This document shows, in pieces, positions 1 to 6,044 of a DNA stretch of 7,156 nt. How positions within the stretch are numbered: the first letter of the stretch is position 1; the number at the start of each line of letters is the position of its first letter. This stretch comes from Flavobacteriales bacterium UBA6772 (GTDB taxonomy: Bacteria > Bacteroidota > Bacteroidia > Flavobacteriales > UBA7430). The stretch lies in the NCBI GenBank assembly GCA_002453265.1, contig DKGK01000096.1:1-7156 (forward strand), in the 5' to 3' direction. The translations under genes and the position numbers were made by a program. The notes under the pieces were generated by a model. The model had not been told where the DNA came from and ran no database searches. It saw only the letters and a list, made by a program, of their open reading frames with translations.

Positions 1-43
1 TGAGAATTGTTATGATGGAAATGTAAACCTATTTACTATTGTT

Positions 44-69
44 GGTTGAGGGCTTCGAGACCCTCAGCC
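44..69. repeat. Strong hairpin, probable dispersed palindromic (REP-like) repeat
   Basis: GGTTGAGGG (44-52) pairs with CCCTCAGCC (61-69) over 9 bp, with one G-T wobble, around an 8-base loop CTTCGAGA. It is much more GC-rich than its surroundings. Neither strand has a T-run after the stem, so it is a poor intrinsic terminator. The wording (GGCTTCGA...CTCAGCCTGACA) resembles palindromic intergenic repeats I recall from Bacteroidota genomes; this is memory, not a search. It may mark the 3' end of a gene lying left of the window. The hairpin itself is certain; its nature is inferred. Confidence 0.55.
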
Positions 70-85
70 TGACAAAGAAATAAAA

Positions 86-106
86 TGTTAATTGTTAATT
101 GTTAAA
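86..106. repeat. Short tandem repeat, three 7-bp units
   Basis: TGTTAAT is repeated at 86-92 and 93-99, followed by the near-copy TGTTAAA at 100-106. The tract is AT-rich and has no clear function. It lies in the non-coding stretch 1-257, in which I see no gene. Confidence 0.5.
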
Positions 107-223
107 TATTATGTGGAAGCAAAATAAATCGCTCCCCGACCTTCTATACATCATACTTTAAACACTAACCGTACTTTGCACCTAGTACCTAAAACACCTA
201 ACAAAATATACAGTCACAAATTA

Positions 224-253
224 TTGCGTATAAACACTATGAAATTATCTTTG
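224..253 (+). promoter_or_regulatory. Bacteroidota-type promoter of the RNA methyltransferase gene
   Basis: A -33-like TTG lies at 224-226, then 19 bases, then TATCTTTG at 246-253, a full match to the -7 consensus TAnnTTTG used by the Bacteroidota primary sigma factor. Only four bases (CGGT) separate the box from the ATG at 258. Transcription should therefore begin at or within a few bases of the start codon, giving a leaderless or nearly leaderless mRNA. No ribosome binding site is visible. Confidence 0.7.
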
Positions 254-257
254 CGGT

Positions 258-1703
258 ATGGGAAACAACAGAAACAAGAGACTCTTTAAAAAAGGGGAAC
301 GTATAGAACTTACAATAATAGATTTAGCATTTGGCGGAAAAGGAATCGCGAAAATCCCCACTGAGGATGGCGATTTTGTATGTTTTGTAGACAATACCTT
401 ACCCGGACAAAAGGTTTTGGCATCGGTAGATAAATGTAAAAAGAAACACGCAGAATGCAAATTAATTGAGGTTTTAGAGAGGTCTGATGCAGAAGTTGAG
501 ATTCCATACCAACTTATACCTGGCGCTCCTTATGCCCAGCTGCCCATAAAAATGCAGGAAGCCAATAAGAAAAACACTTGTTTACAGTTGTTTAAACGCA
601 TTGGTAAAATTGAGGATATAGAGGATTATTACGACGAATTTTTAAGCTCTCCGGATGTATGGCATTACCGTAATAAAATGGAGTATTCTTTTTCGGCTAT
701 TCGTTACGATTTTGATGTAAAGCACGATGTAGATGATTTTGCTTTTGGCTTTAAACACCGAGGTACTTGGTGGATGGTAGAGAACTTAGATAAAGATTCT
801 GGCTTATTTGATGCCGAGTTAGAAAATGCATTCCCTAAACTTAAAAAGTTTTTTATGGATGCAAATTTAAGTCCATGGCACCCACCAAAAAAAGAAGGTT
901 TTTTGCGTTTTTTAGTAGCTAGAAAATCTTACGCAGAAAATAAATTACTCCTAAATTTAGTAACGACCTCTTCGGAATTAGCTGCTTTTAAAATGGACGA
1001 GTTCGTGGCACTGTTAAAAGAGATTTTAGGAGAGCGTTTTGCAGGTTTACTTCACACTATAAACGATAGTATTGGCGATAGAATTCAGGCTACCGATGGA
1101 AGCTGTACTTTAATTTATGGCTCTTCTAAAATTGTAGAAAATCTGTTGGGTTTAAACTTTGAAATTAGCATGCAGAGTTTTTTCCAAACCAACCCTAAGT
1201 GTGCCGAAAAGCTCTACCAAAAAGTTATTGACTATGTGCAAGCTACCGACCAAAAACAAGAAGTTATAATGGACTTGTTTTGTGGTACAGGAACCATAGG
1301 ACAGTTAATTTCGTCGCAAATACCAGATGCCGAAGTTATTGGGGTAGATATAGTACCCGAAGCGATTGAAGATGCTAAGAAAAATGCAAAAAGAAATGGC
1401 GTAAATGGCTTGAAGTTTTATGCAGCCGATGTGGGCAAGTTCTTACAAGAATACCCACAATATAAAGGCACCATTTCTACCGTGATACTCGATCCTCCTA
1501 GAGCAGGAATTGCACCTAAAACACTCAAAAAAGTGGTTTACCTAGATGCACGCAGAATTGTTTATGTTTCTTGTAATCCTGCCACACAAGCAAGAGATAC
1601 TGAGTATTTAGTGAGCTGTGGTTACCAATTAAAAAAGGTGAGTTTTGTTGATCAATTTCCACATACCTCGCATGTAGAGAGTATTGTTTTGTTTGAGAAA
1701 TAG
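258..1703 (+). CDS. rlmD: TrmA/RlmD-family RNA (uracil-5-)-methyltransferase lacking the Fe-S cysteines
   Basis: This 481-residue cytoplasmic enzyme should transfer a methyl group from S-adenosylmethionine to C5 of a uridine in rRNA or tRNA. Residues 12-72 form a TRAM RNA-binding domain. The C-terminal half is the methyltransferase: SFFQTNP at 307-313, the SAM-binding motif DLFCGTGTIG at 339-348, acidic GVD at 362-364, DPPRAG at 412-417, the catalytic cysteine C439 in YVSCNP, and the proposed general base E474 in HVE. The region where RlmD normally has the C-x5-C-x2-C [4Fe-4S] ligands (here about 81-95) contains no cysteine. The start at 258 is firm: the next in-frame ATG is residue 99, inside the conserved part. 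The family is certain; the exact target (U1939 of 23S rRNA, another rRNA site, or tRNA) is not, and the gene symbol is a family-level name. It is a single gene, convergent with the DUF2141 gene. Confidence 0.9.
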   Translation: MGNNRNKRLFKKGERIELTIIDLAFGGKGIAKIPTEDGDFVCFVDNTLPGQKVLASVDKCKKKHAECKLIEVLERSDAEVEIPYQLIPGAPYAQLPIKMQEANKKNTCLQLFKRIGKIEDIEDYYDEFLSSPDVWHYRNKMEYSFSAIRYDFDVKHDVDDFAFGFKHRGTWWMVENLDKDSGLFDAELENAFPKLKKFFMDANLSPWHPPKKEGFLRFLVARKSYAENKLLLNLVTTSSELAAFKMDEFVALLKEILGERFAGLLHTINDSIGDRIQATDGSCTLIYGSSKIVENLLGLNFEISMQSFFQTNPKCAEKLYQKVIDYVQATDQKQEVIMDLFCGTGTIGQLISSQIPDAEVIGVDIVPEAIEDAKKNAKRNGVNGLKFYAADVGKFLQEYPQYKGTISTVILDPPRAGIAPKTLKKVVYLDARRIVYVSCNPATQARDTEYLVSCGYQLKKVSFVDQFPHTSHVESIVLFEK

Positions 1704-1749
1704 GGATTAAGTAATAGGTAGTTAATCCTTAGAATTTAAGGGTTAAGGG
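1702..1749. other. Hairpin and tandem repeat between convergent genes (possible weak terminator)
   Basis: AGGGATTAA (1702-1710) pairs with TTAATCCTT (1722-1730), nine pairs with one G-T wobble around an 11-base loop. The stem starts inside the methyltransferase stop codon. It is followed by two exact copies of TTAAGGG (1736-1742 and 1743-1749). The position between two converging genes suits a bidirectional terminator, but neither side has a good T-run, so the role is uncertain. Confidence 0.35.
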
Positions 1750-1781
1750 ATTAGTAGCTGGTGAGGATTAATATTCCTAAA

Positions 1782-2279
1782 CTACATATAGACAAGGGTT
1801 ATTGGTACTGAAACACTTTGTCCTAGGTCTACGACAAAATCACATTGTTCGAAGGTAGGTTCAGAAATTCCAATGGAAGGATTATTAGAAAAACCAAAAC
1901 CTTCTTGAGGAATAAGGTTCAAAAAACCACCCATTTCCATTTCGCCATTTTCGTTTTCATCGTGTAAAATACTTATGGCATAAGTACCAGCCTGCATATT
2001 GTCAATTTCTATTTCCATTGCCGTAGCAGTTACAGCTACTGCCGTGTCTTGGTAAAAAACAGTCTCCGAATTAAAGCTTGATGAGCTGTTGTATATTGCA
2101 ATTGCAATAGCTCCATTTGTATTTTCGAAGTTGTATACTTGCAACACAATTTTAGTATTGACTAATAAACTGTCTATTATAGTAGGCTTATCGCCAACGT
2201 TAGAATCCTTGGTACAACTTGAAAAACTCAAGAGTACTAAGATGATAATTATAGCTGATTTTTGTAATATAGTATTCAT
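1782..2279 (-). CDS. DUF2141 family lipoprotein
   Basis: A 165-residue protein with a lipoprotein signal: a hydrophobic stretch at 9-19 and a lipobox-like FSSC ending at C22. The phenylalanine at -3 is less usual than leucine. It should be exported and lipid-anchored. The mature part reads as a small beta-sandwich of the DUF2141 type: strand KIVLQVYNF near 43-51, AGTYAISILHDENENG at 97-112, PQEGFGFSNN at 124-133, and a closing hydrophobic strand VPITLVYM. The segment DENENGEME (107-115) resembles an EF-hand-like calcium loop with acidic or amide residues at alternating positions. DUF2141 has no established biochemical function that I know of, so none is assigned. It is transcribed away from the DUF4294 gene and toward the methyltransferase gene. 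Confidence 0.82.
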   Translation of the reverse strand: MNTILQKSAIIIILVLLSFSSCTKDSNVGDKPTIIDSLLVNTKIVLQVYNFENTNGAIAIAIYNSSSSFNSETVFYQDTAVAVTATAMEIEIDNMQAGTYAISILHDENENGEMEMGGFLNLIPQEGFGFSNNPSIGISEPTFEQCDFVVDLGQSVSVPITLVYM

Positions 2280-2299
2280 TGTTCTAGTGGCTTAGCAAG

Positions 2300-2320
2300 C
2301 AAATATAATTATTATATTTA
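2300..2320. promoter_or_regulatory. Palindromic divergent promoter region
   Basis: AAATATAAT (2301-2309), one T, then ATTATATTT (2311-2319) form a perfect inverted repeat in the 45-base gap between two divergent genes. Read on the minus strand, 2300-2307 is TATATTTG, a full TAnnTTTG match for the DUF2141 gene. On the plus strand, 2313-2320 is TATATTTA, one base off, for the DUF4294 gene. I see no clear TTG -33 element at the right distance on either side. Either the two promoters share one symmetric site, or the palindrome arises by chance from AT-rich DNA. Confidence 0.45.
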
Positions 2321-2324
2321 ATTT

Positions 2325-2906
2325 ATGAATAAACTCATTTTCATTCTATCCTTTGTTGGACTTTTTGACTGTATGGCTCAAATTGAAGATTCTGTTTTAG
2401 TAGATGGCGAACTAATTGCTGTTGAATTACTCGACGAAATTACTTTAGGTCCTATAACCTTAAATTCTATTGAAAAAATTGAATTTTATAGACTTCGTAA
2501 AAAAGTACATAAAGTCTATCCTTTCGCCTTGGCGGCAAAAGAACAATTAATAGAGTTAGAAGAGGATTTGAAATACGCAGAGAATAAAAGACATAAGAGA
2601 AGAATTGGAAAACTTCACGATAAGTGGATACAAGAGAATTTTACAAATAAAATAAAAAAACTTACACGCTCCGAAGGGCGAATATTAATAAAACTAATTC
2701 ACAAAGAAACTGGGAATAGCGCTTATAATTTGGTGCGGAATTACAGAAATGGTCTCACAGCACTACTCTGGCAAAAACTAGCAAAATATTTCGATGGTGA
2801 TTTAAAAGCTACATTTCAACCAAAAACAAACAAAGAGGATAGGTGGATTGCACATATTCTCTGGGAAATGAGAATGAATAATTCTACGCTAAAAAAGAAT
2901 CTATAA
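2325..2906 (+). CDS. DUF4294 domain-containing secreted protein
   Basis: A 193-residue protein of unknown function. Residues 1-19 look like a signal peptide (hydrophobic 4-14, ending CMAQ), so it is probably exported to the periplasm or outer membrane. The DUF4294 core runs from about 50 to 180: YRLRKKVHKVYPFA at 55-68, a highly charged helical stretch at 72-112, and LTRSEGRILIKLIHKETG at 113-130, followed by YNLVRNYRNGLTALLWQKLAKYFDGDLK at about 134-161. I know this family from Bacteroidota only and know of no function. The start ATG at 2325 gives a good signal peptide. The last 23 bases overlap the 3' end of the radical SAM gene on the opposite strand, and no terminator lies between them. 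Confidence 0.85.
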   Translation: MNKLIFILSFVGLFDCMAQIEDSVLVDGELIAVELLDEITLGPITLNSIEKIEFYRLRKKVHKVYPFALAAKEQLIELEEDLKYAENKRHKRRIGKLHDKWIQENFTNKIKKLTRSEGRILIKLIHKETGNSAYNLVRNYRNGLTALLWQKLAKYFDGDLKATFQPKTNKEDRWIAHILWEMRMNNSTLKKNL

Positions 2907-4743
2907 GAGAAGGCTTAATTGTGGTTTTACTTACTTCAAACTCAAACCAATCTTGTAAAGGAATTTCAAAACCTACGCCATTCAAATAATTATTTAAAGC
3001 CAAGTTTAAACCCTCTCTATACTCCGGATGGTTTGTGCCAATTTTGTCTATATGAGTTAAATCGTTTTGTGCAAATCCTTCAAATTTTGGTCCTGTAATT
3101 TCTATATCAAAACTAGCAGGATTTTGCCCAATAGGACTATGAATGGTAGTTGTAAACTGATGCCAGAAAGCAGATTGAATACAATTATTTTCGAATAATT
3201 GCTTTACCACTTCTAAAGAATCTATTGTTTCTTGTTCGGTTTCTGTAGGAAAACCATACATTAGGTAAGCATGAACCATAATGTTTTCATCTGAAAAAGC
3301 TTTTGTTACTCGAGCTACTTGAGCAATGTCCACCCCTTTTTTCATTTTTTTCAGCAATCTATCCGAAGCTACTTCTAGTCCGCCTGTTACAGCAATACAA
3401 CCCGATTTTGCCAATAAAGCACAAAGCTCCGCATTAAATGTTTTTTCAAAACGAATGTTAGTCCACCATGTAATATAGACTTTTCGTTCTATGAGTTTTT
3501 CTGCTAATTGTCTTAGCATTTTTGGTGGAGCTGCCTCATCAACAAAATGAAAGCCCGTTGTACCCGTTTCTTCAACAAGTTTTTCAATTTTAGAAACTAA
3601 ATCGTCTGCGGTAGTATTCTGATAATTTCCTATATAATCGAGATTAACATCGCAAAAAGTACACTGTTTCCAGTAGCAGCCATGAGAAATGGTAAGCTTA
3701 TTCCAACGTCCATCGCTCCACAATCTATGCATAGGATTCATCACATCTAAAAAGGATAAATACTTGTTTAACTTTAAACCTATATAAGTTGGAGCTGGGA
3801 GATTTTTATGGTGAACTATAGTATTGGGTAACTTATTTTTATAAACGACTTTATTATTCTCTAAAATAAAGGTTCTTTCAAGTTTCGATTTGTCAATTTT
3901 ACCAAATAAGTATTCTGTAATTTTTAAAAGAGGAGCTTCCCCATCATCTAAGCAAATAAAATCTACGTACTTAAATATACGAGTATCGGTAAGCGAACGC
4001 AATTCTGTATTGCAATAACCGCCACCAAAAGCAATTTTAATTTTCTTAAATCTCTTTTTAATAAACTGGGCACAACGCAGTGCAGCAAACAAATTACCAG
4101 GAAAAGGAATGCTAAAACAAACCAAATCGGGTTCATGCTCATCTAATTCGCCCATTAATAACAAAAGCAATAGTTGCTCTATAGAAGTATGTTCAAACTT
4201 TAGATATTCGTCTAGTTGGTCAAAACTACTCGCCGAGGTAGCTATTTGTTCTGCATATCGGGTAAAAGAGAAAAACTCATCTACGTTGGCTCTAATAAAA
4301 TCGCCTAATTCTTCTACAAAAAGCGTAGCCATATGTTTGGCTTTGTCTAAGACTCCTAAGTTTCCAAATGCAAAATCTAAATCTTCTGCCCTAAGCTTTT
4401 GGCACCTATGAGATTTCGGTAAAAAGCCCTTATGTAAAAGCTGATAAGCAGCAGTAACATTTTGTTTTTGCAAATACGAAATGACAAAATCTACCTTATC
4501 TATATAATCCTCTTTGTATTGCCATACTAAGGGATATTCGAAACTATTATTTTGCTCTGCCTCCATAAAAACACGAGCGATAAAATCCTTAGTAAAAACT
4601 TTTAGAAATAAGTCGATACTCAAATCGCATTGTACTGTAGGAATTTCTTGAGTATCGAGATAACCTTTTAAATACGCTGTTGCAGGATAAGGCGTATTTA
4701 GTTGTGTAAATGGAGGTGTTACTAGGAGGGTTTTTATAGACAT
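2884..4743 (-). CDS. Radical SAM protein with N-terminal B12-binding-like domain
   Basis: From the ATG at 4743 this is a 619-residue protein. A longer reading frame opens at 4791, but the start at 4743 is preferred because MSIKTLLVTPPF is the usual family beginning and a terminator hairpin lies in the extra part. Residues 1-275 resemble the cobalamin-binding Rossmann fold (TPPF, FGGGY at 239-243, LDDGEAPL at 265-272) with a long helical insertion of about 150 residues. I see no DxHxxG cobalamin-ligand motif. The radical SAM domain begins near 345 with GCYWKQCTFC, cysteines 356, 361 and 364, that is CX4CX2C instead of the classic CX3CX2C. Later come FHFVDEAAPP (398-407), TGGLEVASDR (453-462) and GFPTETEQET (497-506). 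It should cleave SAM with a [4Fe-4S] cluster to start radical chemistry; the substrate is unknown and no biosynthetic partner lies next to it. Confidence 0.85.
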   Translation of the reverse strand: MSIKTLLVTPPFTQLNTPYPATAYLKGYLDTQEIPTVQCDLSIDLFLKVFTKDFIARVFMEAEQNNSFEYPLVWQYKEDYIDKVDFVISYLQKQNVTAAYQLLHKGFLPKSHRCQKLRAEDLDFAFGNLGVLDKAKHMATLFVEELGDFIRANVDEFFSFTRYAEQIATSASSFDQLDEYLKFEHTSIEQLLLLLLMGELDEHEPDLVCFSIPFPGNLFAALRCAQFIKKRFKKIKIAFGGGYCNTELRSLTDTRIFKYVDFICLDDGEAPLLKITEYLFGKIDKSKLERTFILENNKVVYKNKLPNTIVHHKNLPAPTYIGLKLNKYLSFLDVMNPMHRLWSDGRWNKLTISHGCYWKQCTFCDVNLDYIGNYQNTTADDLVSKIEKLVEETGTTGFHFVDEAAPPKMLRQLAEKLIERKVYITWWTNIRFEKTFNAELCALLAKSGCIAVTGGLEVASDRLLKKMKKGVDIAQVARVTKAFSDENIMVHAYLMYGFPTETEQETIDSLEVVKQLFENNCIQSAFWHQFTTTIHSPIGQNPASFDIEITGPKFEGFAQNDLTHIDKIGTNHPEYREGLNLALNNYLNGVGFEIPLQDWFEFEVSKTTIKPSLIDSFLA

Positions 4744-4747
4744 GGGG

Positions 4748-4755
4748 CAAAGATA
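4748..4755 (-). promoter_or_regulatory. -7 box of the radical SAM gene, four bases before its ATG
   Basis: The minus strand reads TATCTTTG, a full TAnnTTTG match and the same 8-mer as before the methyltransferase gene. Four C's separate it from the ATG at 4743, again the same spacing. The -33 region is weak: the nearest upstream TTG is only 11 bases away. The predicted mRNA starts at or almost at the start codon. Confidence 0.55.
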
Positions 4756-4779
4756 GTATAAGTTCTCAATCCTATTCAT

Positions 4780-4804
4780 AAAAAAAGGCACCTATGGAGC
4801 CTTT
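4780..4804 (-). terminator. Rho-independent-type terminator hairpin, minus strand
   Basis: AAAGGC (4784-4789) pairs perfectly with GCCTTT (4799-4804). Inside, CC (4791-4792) can also pair with GG (4796-4797) around TAT. On the minus strand the stem runs into a T-tract of seven, four T's of it beyond the stem (4780-4783). On the plus strand only three T's belong to the stem and the T-run is poor. It therefore points leftward, toward the radical SAM gene whose ATG is 37 bases further on, although no minus-strand gene is visible upstream. It may end an unseen small RNA or act as a leader attenuator. Confidence 0.6.
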
Positions 4805-5371
4805 AATATATTCTAATCTCAACAAGTATTTGTGTTAGTTATTTTCCTTGATGTAAAGAGGTCGGAAATATAAAAGGAAAATAGGAAATAGTATTTAGCG
4901 AGTTGACAATGAACAAATGATTTATTTGAAGTTCAAAAAAATGATTTTTACAGGCTCCTCATTTGGCTCTAGAGAGTTCTCAGAATAATGCAAAGCTAAG
5001 TTAGCTAAGCATTTATTATAGTTATTAAATTACTTTCTGCTTTGACATTTAGTAAAATTACATTTCAGTTTAAAGTAAATACTCTCAAATCGCGGCACTA
5101 AAAAACAGCTTTTTGTGTTATTGTTTTACTTTTTTTCATACTTTGAATTCTACATACAAAAAAGTTAATACTAAAACAAAGTTAAATAGTATAAGCAAAC
5201 AGAAAAAGCTCCTTACGGAAAGAAGAGTTAGTTCAATACCGTCTAAAATTAACTGCTTGTATCTAACCTCTTAAGAAAATACTTTCAAATTTTATATTCA
5301 GTTATTATTTATTAAATTAGTCACTTAAAACAGGCAACTAAGGTTAAACAACAATGTAGTGAGTAATTTAA
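4805..5371. other. AT-rich intergenic region without a convincing gene
   Basis: No open frame here has family resemblance or a sensible start, and I see no tRNA or known riboswitch motif. Visible structure: a minus-strand TAGCTTTG (4991-4998) matching TAnnTTTG; AGGCTCC (4952-4958), complementary to GGAGCCT (4796-4802) in the terminator; the palindrome CTCTAGAG (4967-4974 region); and an imperfect direct repeat AAATACTCTCAAAT (5077-5090) versus AAATACTTTCAAAT (5277-5290), 13 of 14 identical and exactly 200 bp apart. The promoter of the Crp/Fnr-type gene must lie in the right part, but I find no full TAnnTTTG match there. The stretch may hold a minus-strand small RNA or leader, regulatory sites, or decayed sequence. 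Confidence 0.5.
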
Positions 5372-5956
5372 ATGGACGTCCAGAAATCAATAATATCAGC
5401 TATTTTTAAAGAGATTTATTTTTCAGAAGAAGAAATAGTCATGATTGAAAATAAATTTGAAAAAATAAGTTTAAAGAAAAAGGATGTACTCCTCAAAATA
5501 GGTGACACAGTTTATTCTCAATATTACATCAGCAGCGGTTGTTTAAGGACTTATTTTGTTGACAACCTCGGCAAAGAGCACACTGTACAATTTGCGGTAA
5601 AAGATTGGTGGATAAGCGATTATACTGCTTTTTTTTCGACATCAAAAGCGATAATGACTATAGACTGTATTCAAAACGCTTCAGCATATAAAGTATCCAA
5701 AAAGGACATGGAAAGTCTTTATGCCAAAATTCCTCAATTAGAAACATTCTTTAGGCAAAAAATGGAAGTAGCTTTCGCTGGGTTTCAAAAAAGGATAATT
5801 GGAAACTTGTCGCAATCAACAAAAGAAAAATACACTTCATTTATAAGTACTTACCCAAATATTGAACAGAGTGTAAAGAACTATCACATCGCTTCGTATT
5901 TAGGAGTTACAACAGAAACTCTTAGTAGAATTAGAAAAGAAATTGCCCAAGAGTAG
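5372..5956 (+). CDS. Crp/Fnr family transcriptional regulator
   Basis: A 194-residue cytoplasmic DNA-binding protein. Residues 28-120 form the cyclic-nucleotide-binding-type beta-roll (LKKKDVLLKIGD at 34-45, YYISSGCLRTYFVDNLGKEHTVQFA near 51-75). The phosphate-binding cassette residues needed for cAMP in Crp are not recognisable (the corresponding stretch is KDWWISDYTAFFS), so the ligand, if any, is probably different. A connecting helix at about 112-150 leads to a C-terminal helix-turn-helix with YHIASYLGVTTETLSRIRKE at 171-190, which should contact DNA. No Fnr-like N-terminal cysteine cluster is present. The start at 5372 gives the usual family N-terminus. It lies 88 bp upstream of the YqhD-like gene on the same strand, so it is a candidate local regulator of that gene as well as of itself. 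Its signal cannot be read from sequence. Confidence 0.88.
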   Translation: MDVQKSIISAIFKEIYFSEEEIVMIENKFEKISLKKKDVLLKIGDTVYSQYYISSGCLRTYFVDNLGKEHTVQFAVKDWWISDYTAFFSTSKAIMTIDCIQNASAYKVSKKDMESLYAKIPQLETFFRQKMEVAFAGFQKRIIGNLSQSTKEKYTSFISTYPNIEQSVKNYHIASYLGVTTETLSRIRKEIAQE

Positions 5957-5996
5957 TTTCTTATTATACATCAATTTTTTTCTAACTTAAACGACC

Positions 5997-6027
5997 TATT
6001 TTTGCTGAATCAATCCAAAATAGATTG
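5997..6027 (+). promoter_or_regulatory. Promoter and possible operator of the YqhD-like gene
   Basis: TATTTTTG at 5997-6004 fully matches TAnnTTTG; upstream there is only a T-run where a TTG -33 element would be expected. Transcription would begin near 6010, leaving a leader of about 35 bases. Just after it, CAATC (6011-6015) and GATTG (6023-6027) form an inverted repeat with a 7-base spacer, a size suitable for a dimeric regulator and a position suited to repression. That the Crp/Fnr-type protein encoded upstream binds here is inference. Confidence 0.4.
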
Positions 6028-6044
6028 TAATTAAATGATTTCCT

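Noticed and set aside
150..190. Second promoter around TACTTTG (near 172-178)
   Set aside because: It lacks one base of the TAnnTTTG spacing, and the full match at 246-253 explains the gene better.
245..507. Minus-strand open frames inside the methyltransferase gene
   Set aside because: They are antisense to a gene with complete catalytic motifs, and their translations resemble no family.
4109..4411. Plus-strand 100-residue frame inside the radical SAM gene
   Set aside because: It is a serine- and lysine-rich shadow translation of the opposite strand with no family resemblance.
4744..4791. N-terminal extension of the radical SAM protein to an ATG at 4791 or 4779
   Set aside because: The extra 16 residues come from the terminator hairpin and T-tract and look unlike the family. 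The start at 4743 gives the usual N-terminus and has a TAnnTTTG box directly before it.
4780..5000. Cobalamin riboswitch upstream of the radical SAM gene
   Set aside because: The B12-box and other conserved riboswitch core motifs are not recognisable on the minus strand.
5107..5210. Inverted repeat AGCTTTTT (5107-5114) and AAAAAGCT (5203-5210)
   Set aside because: It is an A/T-homopolymer-based 8-mer with an 88-base spacer in AT-rich DNA, likely by chance.
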